DNA of 64,000 nt from Magnolia sinica. Lineage: Eukaryota; Streptophyta; Magnoliopsida; Magnoliales; Magnoliaceae. Position 1 is the stretch's first letter, and the number at the start of each line of letters is the position of its first letter. The stretch spans positions 32,853,001 to 32,917,000 of the forward strand of contig NC_080573.1 in assembly GCF_029962835.1 (NCBI RefSeq). The letters are read 5' to 3'. Positions 1 to 10,190 of this stretch are shown here, piece by piece. Under the pieces are notes generated by a model that had not been told where the DNA came from, did not search any database, and saw nothing but the letters and a program-made list of their open reading frames with translations. The position numbers were made by a program, and so were the translations under genes.

Positions 1-788
1 CACCACCATTAAAGTTGGATGCTTGAAATTTAGGCTAATACAACCACCATATGGACCGCCATATGAAATTGGAAGTTTTTTATGGTTATCCATTTTTATT
101 TTTATTTTTTTGGGGGACCACCTTGTTGTGTATATGCCATCCAACCCGTGCATTATGTGATCCCCATCTAGATGATGGGGTGCCCCCAAAAATCAGGTCT
201 AGATAATAATTAGGCAGGCCACGTCATAGAAAATAGTGGACAACCTTCCAAAAACCTACAAATTCAATTGATCGCCCATACGACATTTGGATCAGCCTGA
301 TTTTTGGGCGTATAACATTCACGGTGGGGTGATCTTGTTGAACAAGTTAGATGCCATGCACCAGAACTATGGGCTCCATGCGTAGCTATTGGTGATTTGT
401 CAAAAGACATGGAGTCTAAAACTTTGAAAATTCCAAATTTTAGAAACCCTAGATCACCATTAAGATACTATCAAGTTCTAAAATAAACACAACCGATGGT
501 TAGGATCTTCCTTCATATTTGTGCTGTGCAATCGCCACGATAGGCTAATGTCGATCTTCCAACGTAACAAGTCTCTCCCCAATCTATCCCCAAAAAAAAA
601 GTAGAGCAGAGAGCTGCTAGCACGCCCAAGGTAGGGCTAGGTGTGAGCTCTTGAAAACCACCCACATGATGAGCCCAACACATGTGGACATGTGATGGAG
701 GGAAGTAGAGATGATTCTCTCTTCTTCTTCTCTCCTCTTTGCTTCATTTGCTATTCTCTCTCATGCACCAAATGTTCCTAAGGGGATG
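1..788. other. Intergenic, no gene seen
   Basis: No coding-like frame or structured repeat could be supported. The stretch around 110-180 (a GTGTATATGCCATCCAA-like phrase) recurs in degenerate form near 2740-2780 and, inverted, near 3280-3310. It is therefore old dispersed repeat sequence rather than unique DNA. Confidence 0.6.
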
Positions 789-796
789 GGGACGTC
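789..796. repeat. 8-bp target site duplication of hAT element, left copy
   Basis: GGGACGTC is repeated exactly at 1371-1378 on the other side of the element. Confidence 0.88.
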
Positions 797-1370
797 TAGA
801 GTTGTACACAAGTCAAACCGAGTCGAGCTCGGCCACTTGCTAACCCTAGCTCGAACTCAGCTTAACTCGATCCTTGAGCCTGACTGGCCAGCTCGGCTCG
901 ATTCGGTCAACAGCTAGGGCCAGTTCAAGTCGAGTTCACCTGTGCAACATTTTCACAAACACATGGACTGCACCTTCAAAATCTCACTGTATGTAAAACA
1001 GTAGCTGTGGTTTTACAGGTATTTCATCAAACACCTTGTAAGCAACATAAAAATCAAGAAAAAAAGAGTATTTGTTTCATATACATACATTCCTTGCCAC
1101 CAACCACACTTGGTTGAGTCATTTCATCAAACACTTGGTGAGCAACATCAATATCAAAGTAACCGAGTCACCGAACTAGTTCGATCCAAGTTCGATTCGA
1201 CTTGGGTTCAATCCGAGTCGAGTCAAGCTCAGGCAAGCTCAAACTCGGTTCAAATTTTTTTTTAGCTCAAAAAATCAGCTCGACTCGGCTCGAACTCAGT
1301 TTCGAACCAAGTCAAATCAACCTTTTTCAAGTCAAGTCAAGCGAGCTAACTCGGTTCATGTACAACCCTA
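797..1370. mobile_element. Nonautonomous hAT-type element (MITE-like), 574 bp
   Basis: The element starts TAGAGTTGTACA and ends TGTACAACCCTA, which are imperfect terminal inverted repeats of about 12 bp. It is flanked by a perfect 8-bp direct repeat GGGACGTC at 789-796 and 1371-1378. An 8-bp target duplication with a TAGRGTTGTACA terminus is the hallmark of hAT transposons. Both subterminal zones are dense in CTCGG, TCGAG and CTCGA words, while the middle (about 940-1150) is AT-rich and noncoding. There is no transposase, so any movement would have depended on an autonomous relative. The short ORFs inside (711-917, 1202-1447) are chance readings of this repeat. Confidence 0.88.
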
Positions 1371-1378
1371 GGGACGTC
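1371..1378. repeat. 8-bp target site duplication of hAT element, right copy
   Basis: GGGACGTC is identical to 789-796. Confidence 0.88.
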
Positions 1379-4269
1379 CAAGGCTCTCTCTTGCCCTATT
1401 CCCCTTGGCATCTATTTATAAGGAGTCAAGGTTTCCAGGTTTACTAGGAAATACTAGTAATGGAGGACCTCACCCGTACAAACTTTGGTACATGCCCTAC
1501 GCCATCAAAAAGTTTGTATACCTACCTTATCCATGCACACAAATTGACCCAATCCATCCATTGTCCAGTGACATCCACTCTTGATCAAAATCCCATGCCG
1601 GCCTAAAAGGTGGACCATAAGATCTCAAGCACTGGATATCCACCGAGCATGATAAAATCATTTTTAATGATTAAAAACTTTTGATTAAACACTTCAAACC
1701 TTTCAAGTATTGGACCAAACTACAAAATCACTTGGAAAACAGTTCGATGACTCAAATCGAACCTACAAATAAGTTCCTTGAGGTAATTAGTGGATCCCTT
1801 GTTAGAAGTTGGAACATATGGACTGCGACCACATTCTTGATGCATGTACCCAACCACTTTCGTATGTTAGCCACTAATGTAACCCAACAAGAATGAATGA
1901 AAGCGCACAACACCAGGACCTCGTACTCCCTATGTCCTTAGGTCTAAGATCTAGTTAAAGCTAGTGCATGATTAAGTCAATCCAATCCGAGCAAGATCGG
2001 TCTCCCTGACTAGAGACTTGATAAAATCCTCCAATGCAAGTCCTCAACTAGGCCTAAACACAAAAACATACATTCTGCGAACACTTAGAAACCTATGTGG
2101 GGTAGGGCCATGGCATGGTTATCCCAATGGTGGAGACCTTCTATTCCGACACGCCGTTGGTTCCCTCACATAAGATGATCAATTAACCTTTAATGGATTA
2201 ACTAATCCCACTACTATTATCATGAAATTTATGGTACTAAGATCCGTGAAACACAACTCTCCCTTGGCCAGTTATCGTTCACTCCAAACTCACCTTCCCC
2301 TAGGACAATCGGAAGAAACCTTCCCTTTAACCCATAAAATTACAGATAGTTAAGGTTTCCCACACATTTAATTATGGCATCCATGGTAAGACCAAACACT
2401 TGCAAGTTGCAATCATCTATGTACATAATCATAACAATAAGTATTGGCTTTCCAAGGCACACGATACCAACAACAACACTTGTCGAAAAAACCTATTCTA
2501 CGAGGATGTCAAGAGGAACCACTCTAGCGTACCACGTGCTAGGTACATATTGGGGTTATGTGTGCAAACCAAGAGAAGCATGTGTGGAACTCTAATGACA
2601 TCCGCCCCGTGCATCAGATGCGCGGCCTCATGTTAACCATTGAACCCAAAATTCATGATAAACCAAAACTCAGGTAGGCCACAAAATGGGAAACAATTGG
2701 GATGGAAAGCCCACCATTAGTTTTGTGAAGGGCCGACCTTGGTGTTTATATGCCATCCAATCCATTCATCCAATGTGCCTCATGATAAAAAAAAGTACCA
2801 TACCACGTAAATTTAGAGTTTTCATAGGGTCACCCATCTGAGTGTTGAATCAACTTGATTTTTAGATCAATGCCAAAGGGTGGTGTATTGTGTACCTGAT
2901 GGAGGGTGTGGATTCCATGCACATTAAGTAGTTTCCCCAACTTTAGAGAAAGTAACCCTAGTCAGAACCTAGCGCCAAGCACACAAGCGTTTTCCTTTGG
3001 AAAGGACTGTTAGCCTGACTACATAGTCATTCGAGGGTGCCTACAACTAATAAGCACCATGTGGAAGAATGTGCATCAAATCCACACCGTCCATTAAGTT
3101 CACCATCACATTTTCACCATGGATGAAAAAAATCAGCCTAATCTAAGACTTATGTAAACCATAGCATAGGAGCAATATAAAATCATGCTTAAAAACTCTA
3201 AATTCATGTTATGTGGCCCATATGAGTCTTGAATGTCTTGATTTTTTGCAATCCATTCATCCTGGTGTGGCACATCAGATGAGTGGATTGGATTGCATAT
3301 CCACACCACAATGGACCCCACACACAAATTAGACAAATTTAGTGGTGGAACTTCCTATCTCAACTCCTCCCCATGGTGTAGCCCACCTGAGTTCTGAATC
3401 AGCCTGATTTTTTGGCCCCGGTCCAAACACATGGTGACACACCTAAAGGATGGGGTTCATCTCATCCACATCTACAAATAGTCACACCCCAACGTCAAAC
3501 AAGCATTTTTTTTTTTTCTTTGAAATGTAAGAAATAATGAATGCTTTGCAAAGAGAGGAGTTAATGCATTGCCTAAATAAGGACAATCTCTATCATTTTC
3601 TTCAACTTCTCTCTATTTTTTTTTTCAAACCCTCAAGCTAGATTGATGTTATCAAGATTTAAAATAAAATAAAAGGCCAAAATACTAAAACCCAGCTTTA
3701 AATAAATCAAGAAAAAATAACCACCCAAATAGAATGTAAATCAACAATTTAAAAAGAAGTATCACCTTTATAAGGAAATCCAACCCAAGCCCATCTGTTG
3801 AACATCCACCTCACGTAAAAAGAAAATTGCTTAAAAATCACAAATCCTAAAAAGAAAAAGAAAAATCATATAAAAAATTCACAAACTCCAAAAATTCAAC
3901 CCAACCCATCTGCCAAAATATCCAACAATTTCAAAAAAATAAATAAATAAAAATTCTACCCCTCACAAAAACATAAAAACCTATTTAAATTCGGCATTTT
4001 CAGGAAAATAAAAATAAAAATCCACCGTCCCAAATTTACATTGCACACATGGCATGGATATGTGATGATCATAACCGTTCATTCATCATAAACCTCCATA
4101 AATGATTCATACCCCAAAAATCACTACGGTCTTACACCATTTCCTAAAATGGTTAGGATGCTCCAATCACCAGAAACTTTTTCCTATGAGCCACTCACGG
4201 CTGTCCTCGACAAATGAACGACTCGGATCATCATAGACTTAAAAAAGTGGGCCCAGGTGTGCGGGATCT
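1379..4269. other. Intergenic, degenerate repeats, no gene
   Basis: No supported gene. 2690-3480 contains several decayed copies of phrases such as CCATCCAATCCATTCATC and GTGGCCCACATGAGT. These follow the same grammar as the modules in the LTRs further right: a CCAC or GGCCCAC box, then a CCATCC box, then a short AT-rich text. 3480-4060 is A-rich low-complexity DNA. Confidence 0.5.
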
Positions 4270-4456
4270 CCCCATTTATGCATGATTTCGGTAAGACTCG
4301 ATCCGACTCGCTCGGTCCTGACTCGAGTTGCGACTTGGCCGAGTCAAGGTGGACTCGGATGAGTTGGACCGAGTCACCCATCTTTCCAATACTGACTCGC
4401 AATCTCGAACCGCATCGTACTCGACCGAGTCCGAGTCGACTCGGACGAGTCGTCAA
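4270..4456. repeat. ACTCGG/GAGTC-rich degenerate repeat patch
   Basis: ACTCGG, CGAGTC and their complements recur more than ten times with irregular spacing and form several short palindromes, for example around 4425-4452. The vocabulary is the same as in the subterminal parts of the hAT-type element at 797-1370, so this may be a decayed relative. I found no terminal repeats or target duplication to prove that. Confidence 0.5.
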
Positions 4457-5235
4457 TCTGATGATGATAATCTAAAAAAATAAAAATAAAAATACCTTCG
4501 CTGTGATGTTCTTCCGCCGGGCCCTCTTCCTGATTCGAATACCGTCACCGACACACCTTTTCCGGCCAAAGACGCCGCACAAACGGCGCCGGAAACTGAC
4601 ACACATCATTTCAGACAAGAAATTTTTTAATATATGGAAAATAGCAGAAAAAGAGCTAAAGTGCGCGGGGGTGCGTAGCATGCACCCGCCACTTGGTCCT
4701 ACTGCTACTTACTTCCACTTCCTATGACCGCAACCTTCATGGTGAGTGCTGACGTGGCTAAGCCGAGTGATGAGGATTTGGTAGAGAGACGAGAGATGGG
4801 GCGTGGAAAGGGTTTGAGATTTTTTAGGAGGAGTTGGGAGGGTATTTTTGTAATTTGCGAGGCAAAGCGTGGCATTCTTTTACGAGGGGATGGGGATGAG
4901 GCCAGGAGGGAGGGAATTAGTCGTTATTCCTATTTTCGCATTTAGTCGAACAGATACTAGGAAGCGATTCGCGCGAGGAATTGTAATCATAGCAGACGTA
5001 TGCGCGAAGGACATCCACCTAGGGACTGGGCGCCCACCACGTTGAATGCGGAAAATCCCAGTCTCCATCAACTTCTATCTTCGATTCCAGGCCGTGGGGA
5101 AAAAATAAGCTATATCCCAACTCAGGTGGCCACCCCACAAGGAAGGGAATGGAATAACAGCTACCGGTGCAACTTGGGGGGACGCGGATTTCCTACTAAA
5201 GCCTTCCTGCACTGGGATTCTAGGAGGGGCCAACA
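4457..5235. other. Unassigned GC-richer segment
   Basis: This stretch is less AT-rich than its surroundings and has several overlapping short open frames on both strands (4472-4681 minus, 4724-4945 plus, 5000-5305 plus). None has a recognisable motif, and none is clearly better than the frames opposite it. It could be a remnant of a promoter or first exon, but I cannot support that. Confidence 0.3.
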
Positions 5236-5434
5236 GATGTTTGCGAGGAATCTACCCTGTTCATCCGTTTTACAGGCTCATTTTAAGACATGCAATAAAA
5301 AATAAGGTGGATCCAATCTTTACTGTTTCCTCTGGTGTGGTCTACTTTAGATTTTGATTCACCTCCTTTTTTTGTTGCATGTCCTAAATTGTGCTGGTAG
5401 AACGGATGAATGGGGTGGATTTCTCACAAACATC
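5236..5434. mobile_element. Foldback (long inverted repeat) MITE, about 199 bp
   Basis: The left arm 5236-5320 and right arm 5349-5434 are imperfect reverse complements, so the element folds into a hairpin of about 85 bp with a loop of about 28 nt. Read inward, each arm runs: GATGTTTGYGAG, then a CCACCC/CTACCC box, a TTCATCCG box, ACATGCAA and GGTGRATC. The loop contains GGTGTGGTC. No target duplication is obvious. The single-arm sequence is clearly related to modules inside the LTRs at 8360-8450 and 58670-58770 (see findings). Confidence 0.75.
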
Positions 5435-6670
5435 ATATTATTTTTAAAATTTTCAAGAATCAAATTATGTAGAATATGTTTCATTGCATACCAACACATA
5501 CAAACAGGAGGAAAAAGAAGAAAGAGTCCACCGAAGATGTTGGTTCTAGGTTTGCAAGGGATGATAACACTAGATACATTATGTGTTAACACATATAAGT
5601 ACGTGCATGTATTACGTATGTTGTAGTAGTTATATTTTTTGTATAATTCAATCAAACATGAAGTCTTGTGTGTTAGCAAGGCCAGTATTTGGTTAACATA
5701 TGCAATTAAGGTAATGCGGGTGTAACACTTTAAATTTTTCAATACTCTATTGAAGGTTCTCGAGTATTACCATAAAATTTTAATTTAGTATATATGTGTT
5801 TGGGAACACACATAACCTACACTTTTCACCATTGCTCAATAATTTACAATTTGTCCATCTTAATTGTCTAATCTTGAGGTATGACAACCCATAGCATACC
5901 CATAAAATTTGAGATCAATATGCCTCTGATTGACTATTGATTTCTCAACGTAAGTTTGCATTACTAACAATCGTTCAACTCGTGATCTAAATCAGCTCAT
6001 TGAGACTCGTGGTATCACACATAGACACTTTAAATTTATCCAATTATAAATATAAACAATGCCTCAATTTTTGTCATAAACCAACATGTACAATCTTTCA
6101 ACTTAATCATTGATTTAGGTCATTCATACAATCAACCTCGAGACTAGTCCATATACTCAATCATGCATTGATCCAATTGTCGAGAAGACGCCTTATAAAT
6201 AGTTAAAGCTATCTACCCATTGATTTTTAAAATGGACCATCACATTATCATGAAATTGACCCTAAACTCGATCTAAGCCTTTAATCTCGATCATCAATGA
6301 ATCCGAACATTAGATCATGATCCTAATATATAGATAAATAGTATATATCATCAAAATCCAACTCTAATGGTTGGAAATACACCATTGATCACCCATGTCT
6401 TTCTACAATGTATGTGCCGACATCGAACCTCAAAAACCTACTTCTAGGCACTCGATCGCAATGAAATTTGATACAATGCCATGTTAGCTCAATTGAGTCG
6501 TACACGATCAATCTTGGAACCTAACTTACAAGATCTATCGTCCATCGAAATTTGCATCATATCCATCAAATTATCCATTTGAAAATCTCATAATGACCCA
6601 TCTAAGTTTTGGATCAATCTTATTTTGGCCCACATCTTAATAACATCTTACAAATCAAATGAGTGGTGTG
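5435..6670. other. Intergenic, no gene seen
   Basis: AT-rich sequence with no coding-like frame, no tandem array and no recognisable element. It ends at the insertion site of the tandem gypsy element. Confidence 0.55.
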
Positions 6671-6675
6671 GATGT
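6671..6675. repeat. 5-bp TSD GATGT, left copy
   Basis: GATGT directly precedes the TG start of the first LTR and is repeated directly after the CA end of the third LTR at 23063-23067. Confidence 0.88.
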
Positions 6676-8869
6676 TGATGTTTTATTTAAACCAACATGA
6701 TTTAAATGATTTTTAAACTCGCAAGTATACGAATCAGATGTAGATACGGTACGTATTACGAGATCGTTCCCACGAGGACTGGTCGTCACAATTCAAATCT
6801 ATGATTCTCCTTAACTAATCCAACAAATAATGGAATGAATTACTAAGCACAATTTTATGAAAAATAATTAATTAAGAACAGGGAAGAAAATTCAATCAGA
6901 GAGAGAGCACTAGGACTTTCGAATCCACCCCTAATTATCCTAACCCTTGTTTTGTCTGTTGATTCACCTTGATCTAGATTGATACCACTTAAATAGAGAA
7001 AGCACAATCTGTGTCCTTAATCGGGCATACAGACTGTCTAATTCCTTTAAGCAATGCCATGAATGACATATCCCATATCCTTGGTCGGGTACATGGAATG
7101 TACATTCATTAAAGCACCCTGTTTCTTCCTCTATAGGAAACCGGTTCTTGCTCAGACACAAGCACCTATAATAAGCATCCAAACAACATCCATATATATA
7201 CTTTGGTCAAGTTCATAGATGGAGAAGTATAGAATTTAAACCCATAAAGCCCACTTAGAGAAAGAGACAAATTAATTAATATTCAAAGTAAATCAACCAA
7301 TACAAGAGCTAATCAAATTAGGGGCTTCATCTCAGCCCTAGCTGAGAGATTAGTGACCCATAAAATCCATAAAAAAATATTAAATAAAATTCATAAAAAA
7401 AACGACAAACCAAACAATCTCTCTCTCTTTTCTTTCTTCTCTTTCTTCTCTTTCTTCTCTCCCTTGCTTCAGATCTGGAATCCCCTGGTTCTGAATGCCT
7501 TTCCCACGTCCAAAACTCCCCTTTTATAGTTGCTGGATGGCTGGGGTCGGTGGCAGAGTCGTAGAAGGACTCGAAGTGTAATTTTTCGCAGCCGTGATCG
7601 GTGGGCCCCACAGAGGTATTTTCTGAAAAATCCACCCCGTCCATTGGATTCAGGATGAAATTTCAGTCAGGAATGGGTGATTTTGAGTGTCCATTGACAC
7701 GGCCCAGAGAAGAAAATACAAAAAGATCAGTTTTGAACGTCGCCGAGTAGCCCTTTTGTGGCCTCTGTATCACGCACGTGTGCACGCATGAGAGAAGAAT
7801 ATCAGCATGATTTTGAAGCTCTCGAACCACTCTACGGGATGGACGGCTCGGATCGGCCGTACGGTTAACGGGTGGGGTCCACAAACAGCCGCAAAAACAG
7901 ACAGCGACCGTCTGTTACACGGACGCGAAACCCGTTGCTGTTGTGATGGTGGGGTCCACATACTTGGTATTATAGAAATCCACTCCGTTCATTGGATGGA
8001 GAGTGAAAAAACGGTTGGGAATGCTCAATTTTGAGTTATTTTTGTGGTGGCCCACAGAGTTTTGAACTCACCGTCCGTTTTACCATTGAACGGTTGAAAA
8101 ACTAGTATTCATTATACTTTCCATTTCCGTCACCTTGGCGTGGATTGTGGCTGCCCCCAGGAAGCGGATGGATGGTTTGGATTGTCCATTTGGACAATAG
8201 GTGGGACCCACAACCGACGACCGCAGGTCGTGTTTGCGGACGCTGGAACGGCGAGCGAGAGAGAGAGACGGGTCAGCGCTTTCGCTGACCGTCCCAGCGG
8301 TGCGGTGCGCAGCCGGCGCACGTGTGCTTTACGCACACACTCACGCATGTGGGGCCCAATGTAATGTTTGTGGGAAATCTGCACCGTCCATCCTTTCCTT
8401 CATATAATTCCAACCGCCAAAACCAAGTTTGAGGCAGTTCCAAATATCAGGTGGGCCCCAAAGTGAAGATTAATGGGCTGATCTGTCCATTGGACCACTT
8501 TCCGAGATCCTCAATGGCTGAAATTTAATATGTACGGTTAATTTACGGCCCTCATCTCATGTATGAAGTTTCGAACTGATCGGATAGCGGGAACCATGTG
8601 ATCTTGCATTCTGGACCCTTTTCGGGCCCCTTTGGCTTGCTTTCCTCAGATCCCAGGCGTGTAAAATCTTCATTATTGGTTCTCTGGAGTCCATCCCGTG
8701 CTCTGGAGACTTTGGATCATGAAATCCATGCCTTTAACATCAATTTTCAATTAACGCTCCTGACTCCATCCTATAACAAAAATACAATTAAAATACTCCA
8801 TTAAGCATTATCATATACGTAAAATATGGTAATTACTGGGGTCTGATATGCAATATTTGACCCTGATCA
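6676..8869 (-). repeat. LTR 1 (outer 3' LTR of the tandem), 2194 bp
   Basis: In coding orientation this is the terminal 3' LTR: the body's polypurine tract abuts its start at 8869, and flanking DNA follows its end at 6676. A minus-strand TATA box (CTATAAAAG) lies at 7521-7529. Upstream of it are three copies of a GTGGGSCCCAC-type module (about 7590-7700, 7945-8100, 8345-8480). It retains both segments that are deleted in LTR 2 (about 78 bp) and LTR 3 (about 55 bp). Confidence 0.9.
7521..7529 (-). promoter_or_regulatory. TATA box of LTR 1
   Basis: CTATAAAAG on the minus strand is followed downstream by a CT/GA-rich tract. This is the usual position at the U3/R border. Confidence 0.7.
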
Positions 8870-8880
8870 CAACCCCCAAC
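8870..8880 (-). other. Polypurine tract, left body
   Basis: The minus strand reads GGTTGGGGGTTG immediately before the TGATCA start of LTR 1. This is where the plus-strand primer for reverse transcription is expected. Confidence 0.7.
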
Positions 8881-10190
8881 CAGCATTTTGCTAGTCCCGA
8901 GCAAAGTATGCGAAAAATAATTTTTTAGAAATAAAAGATGATTCCTGTAACTCAAGTAACTTGTGAACAGACAGCTGAGATGTGAAAATTCTAAGATTCA
9001 TGAATGGTAAGTAGAATTTTCTCCTGAAATCAAGCTCACAGTAAACTTCATAATCAAGTTCAATATATTAATCCATTAATTAGAACATTTCTGAACATCG
9101 AGCTCCATGAATGTAAAGTGTAATCTCGACTTACAAACATTAAGAGATCCAATTGTCAATCTCATGATATCATTGGTAATTCGTGACAACCAAGCTTGAA
9201 ACCAACACTTATCTCACAGATTAATTTTTAATTTTACCAACCTTTGATTTTCTTTATGAGCAGTAACGCAAATGAGGGGAATCAAATTCTTACCTATAGG
9301 GAGCAAACCTATGGCGAAAACTCGTCGCCTCATTTTTTATAAGTCAACTATGGAGAATCAAATCTATACCTATAGGGAGCAAACCTATGGTGAAGATTAT
9401 GTGACTTAGCCTTTTAATTCTTCTTTTTACCAAGTTAATCATTCAGTTATCGAACCAAAACTTAATGTGCAAGCGAGATGTGATATGTAAAATCATGACT
9501 CAATCAATGTTCACAACGTCTAATCATGGATTAACAATTCAAAATTGACTGTGAAATCAAGCAGATGGCTGAATCTAAGAGTCATTAGTTACCAACATCA
9601 GGTATCTTATAATGTTAAAATCACAACTATCCTTCAAAGTCACTTTGAATTCAATAGAAATTCAGAAAAAAATTTTAAAATTTTCACAAATTTTCCTCAG
9701 GACTAAGAAAATACTGATTAGGTACCCTAATCTCCCACCCCCAACCAAAAATCTACATTGTCCTCAATGTATTAGAAATAAACAAGTAATGCACATGAGA
9801 CAACGAGAATAAAAGAGGAGTGATGAAAAGACAATACCTGGATGGAGAATCAAGAAGCTTTCTCAAAATTTGTGAAAAATTTCAACGTAAAAGCGAGTTA
9901 GCACAAGAGAGAAATCAACATAAGCAAAAATAACAAAAAGAAAAATAAAAGAAGAGCCTACCTATACCACTTTCGCAGGTGCTCTCGATTGCATTTAGCG
10001 CATGCAACAAGCCTTTAAACCCCTAGGTTACCCCTAGTGGACGAGTTGTAGTCTCGTGAGGGTTTGCAGTAATGTTACCCACAAACATTGAAGTAACTAA
10101 CTAAGAAAATAATGAAAATGAATGAAATAAAAAGCAATACAATAAAGCAAAAGGTTAGGTTGCCTCCCATGAGCGCTAAGTTTAACATCT
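8881..10190 (-). other. 3' noncoding region of left body
   Basis: About 1.3 kb separates the end of the coding remnant from the polypurine tract. It contains the GGGAGGCAACC phrase (minus strand, near 10155-10165) that I know from just downstream of pol in plant Athila/Tat-type elements. It also holds a local duplication of a TACCTATAGGGAGCAAACC phrase (about 9291-9310 and 9369-9388). No open frame of note. Confidence 0.65.

Noticed and set aside
4184..5305. Host gene in the GC-richer segment
   Set aside because: Open frames exist on both strands with no motif, no consistent codon pattern and no splice structure I could support.
7327..8407. Several short ORFs on both strands inside LTR 1, with copies in LTRs 2 and 3
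   Set aside because: They fall in LTR U3 and R sequence, overlap each other on opposite strands and change with LTR indels. They recur only because the LTR recurs.
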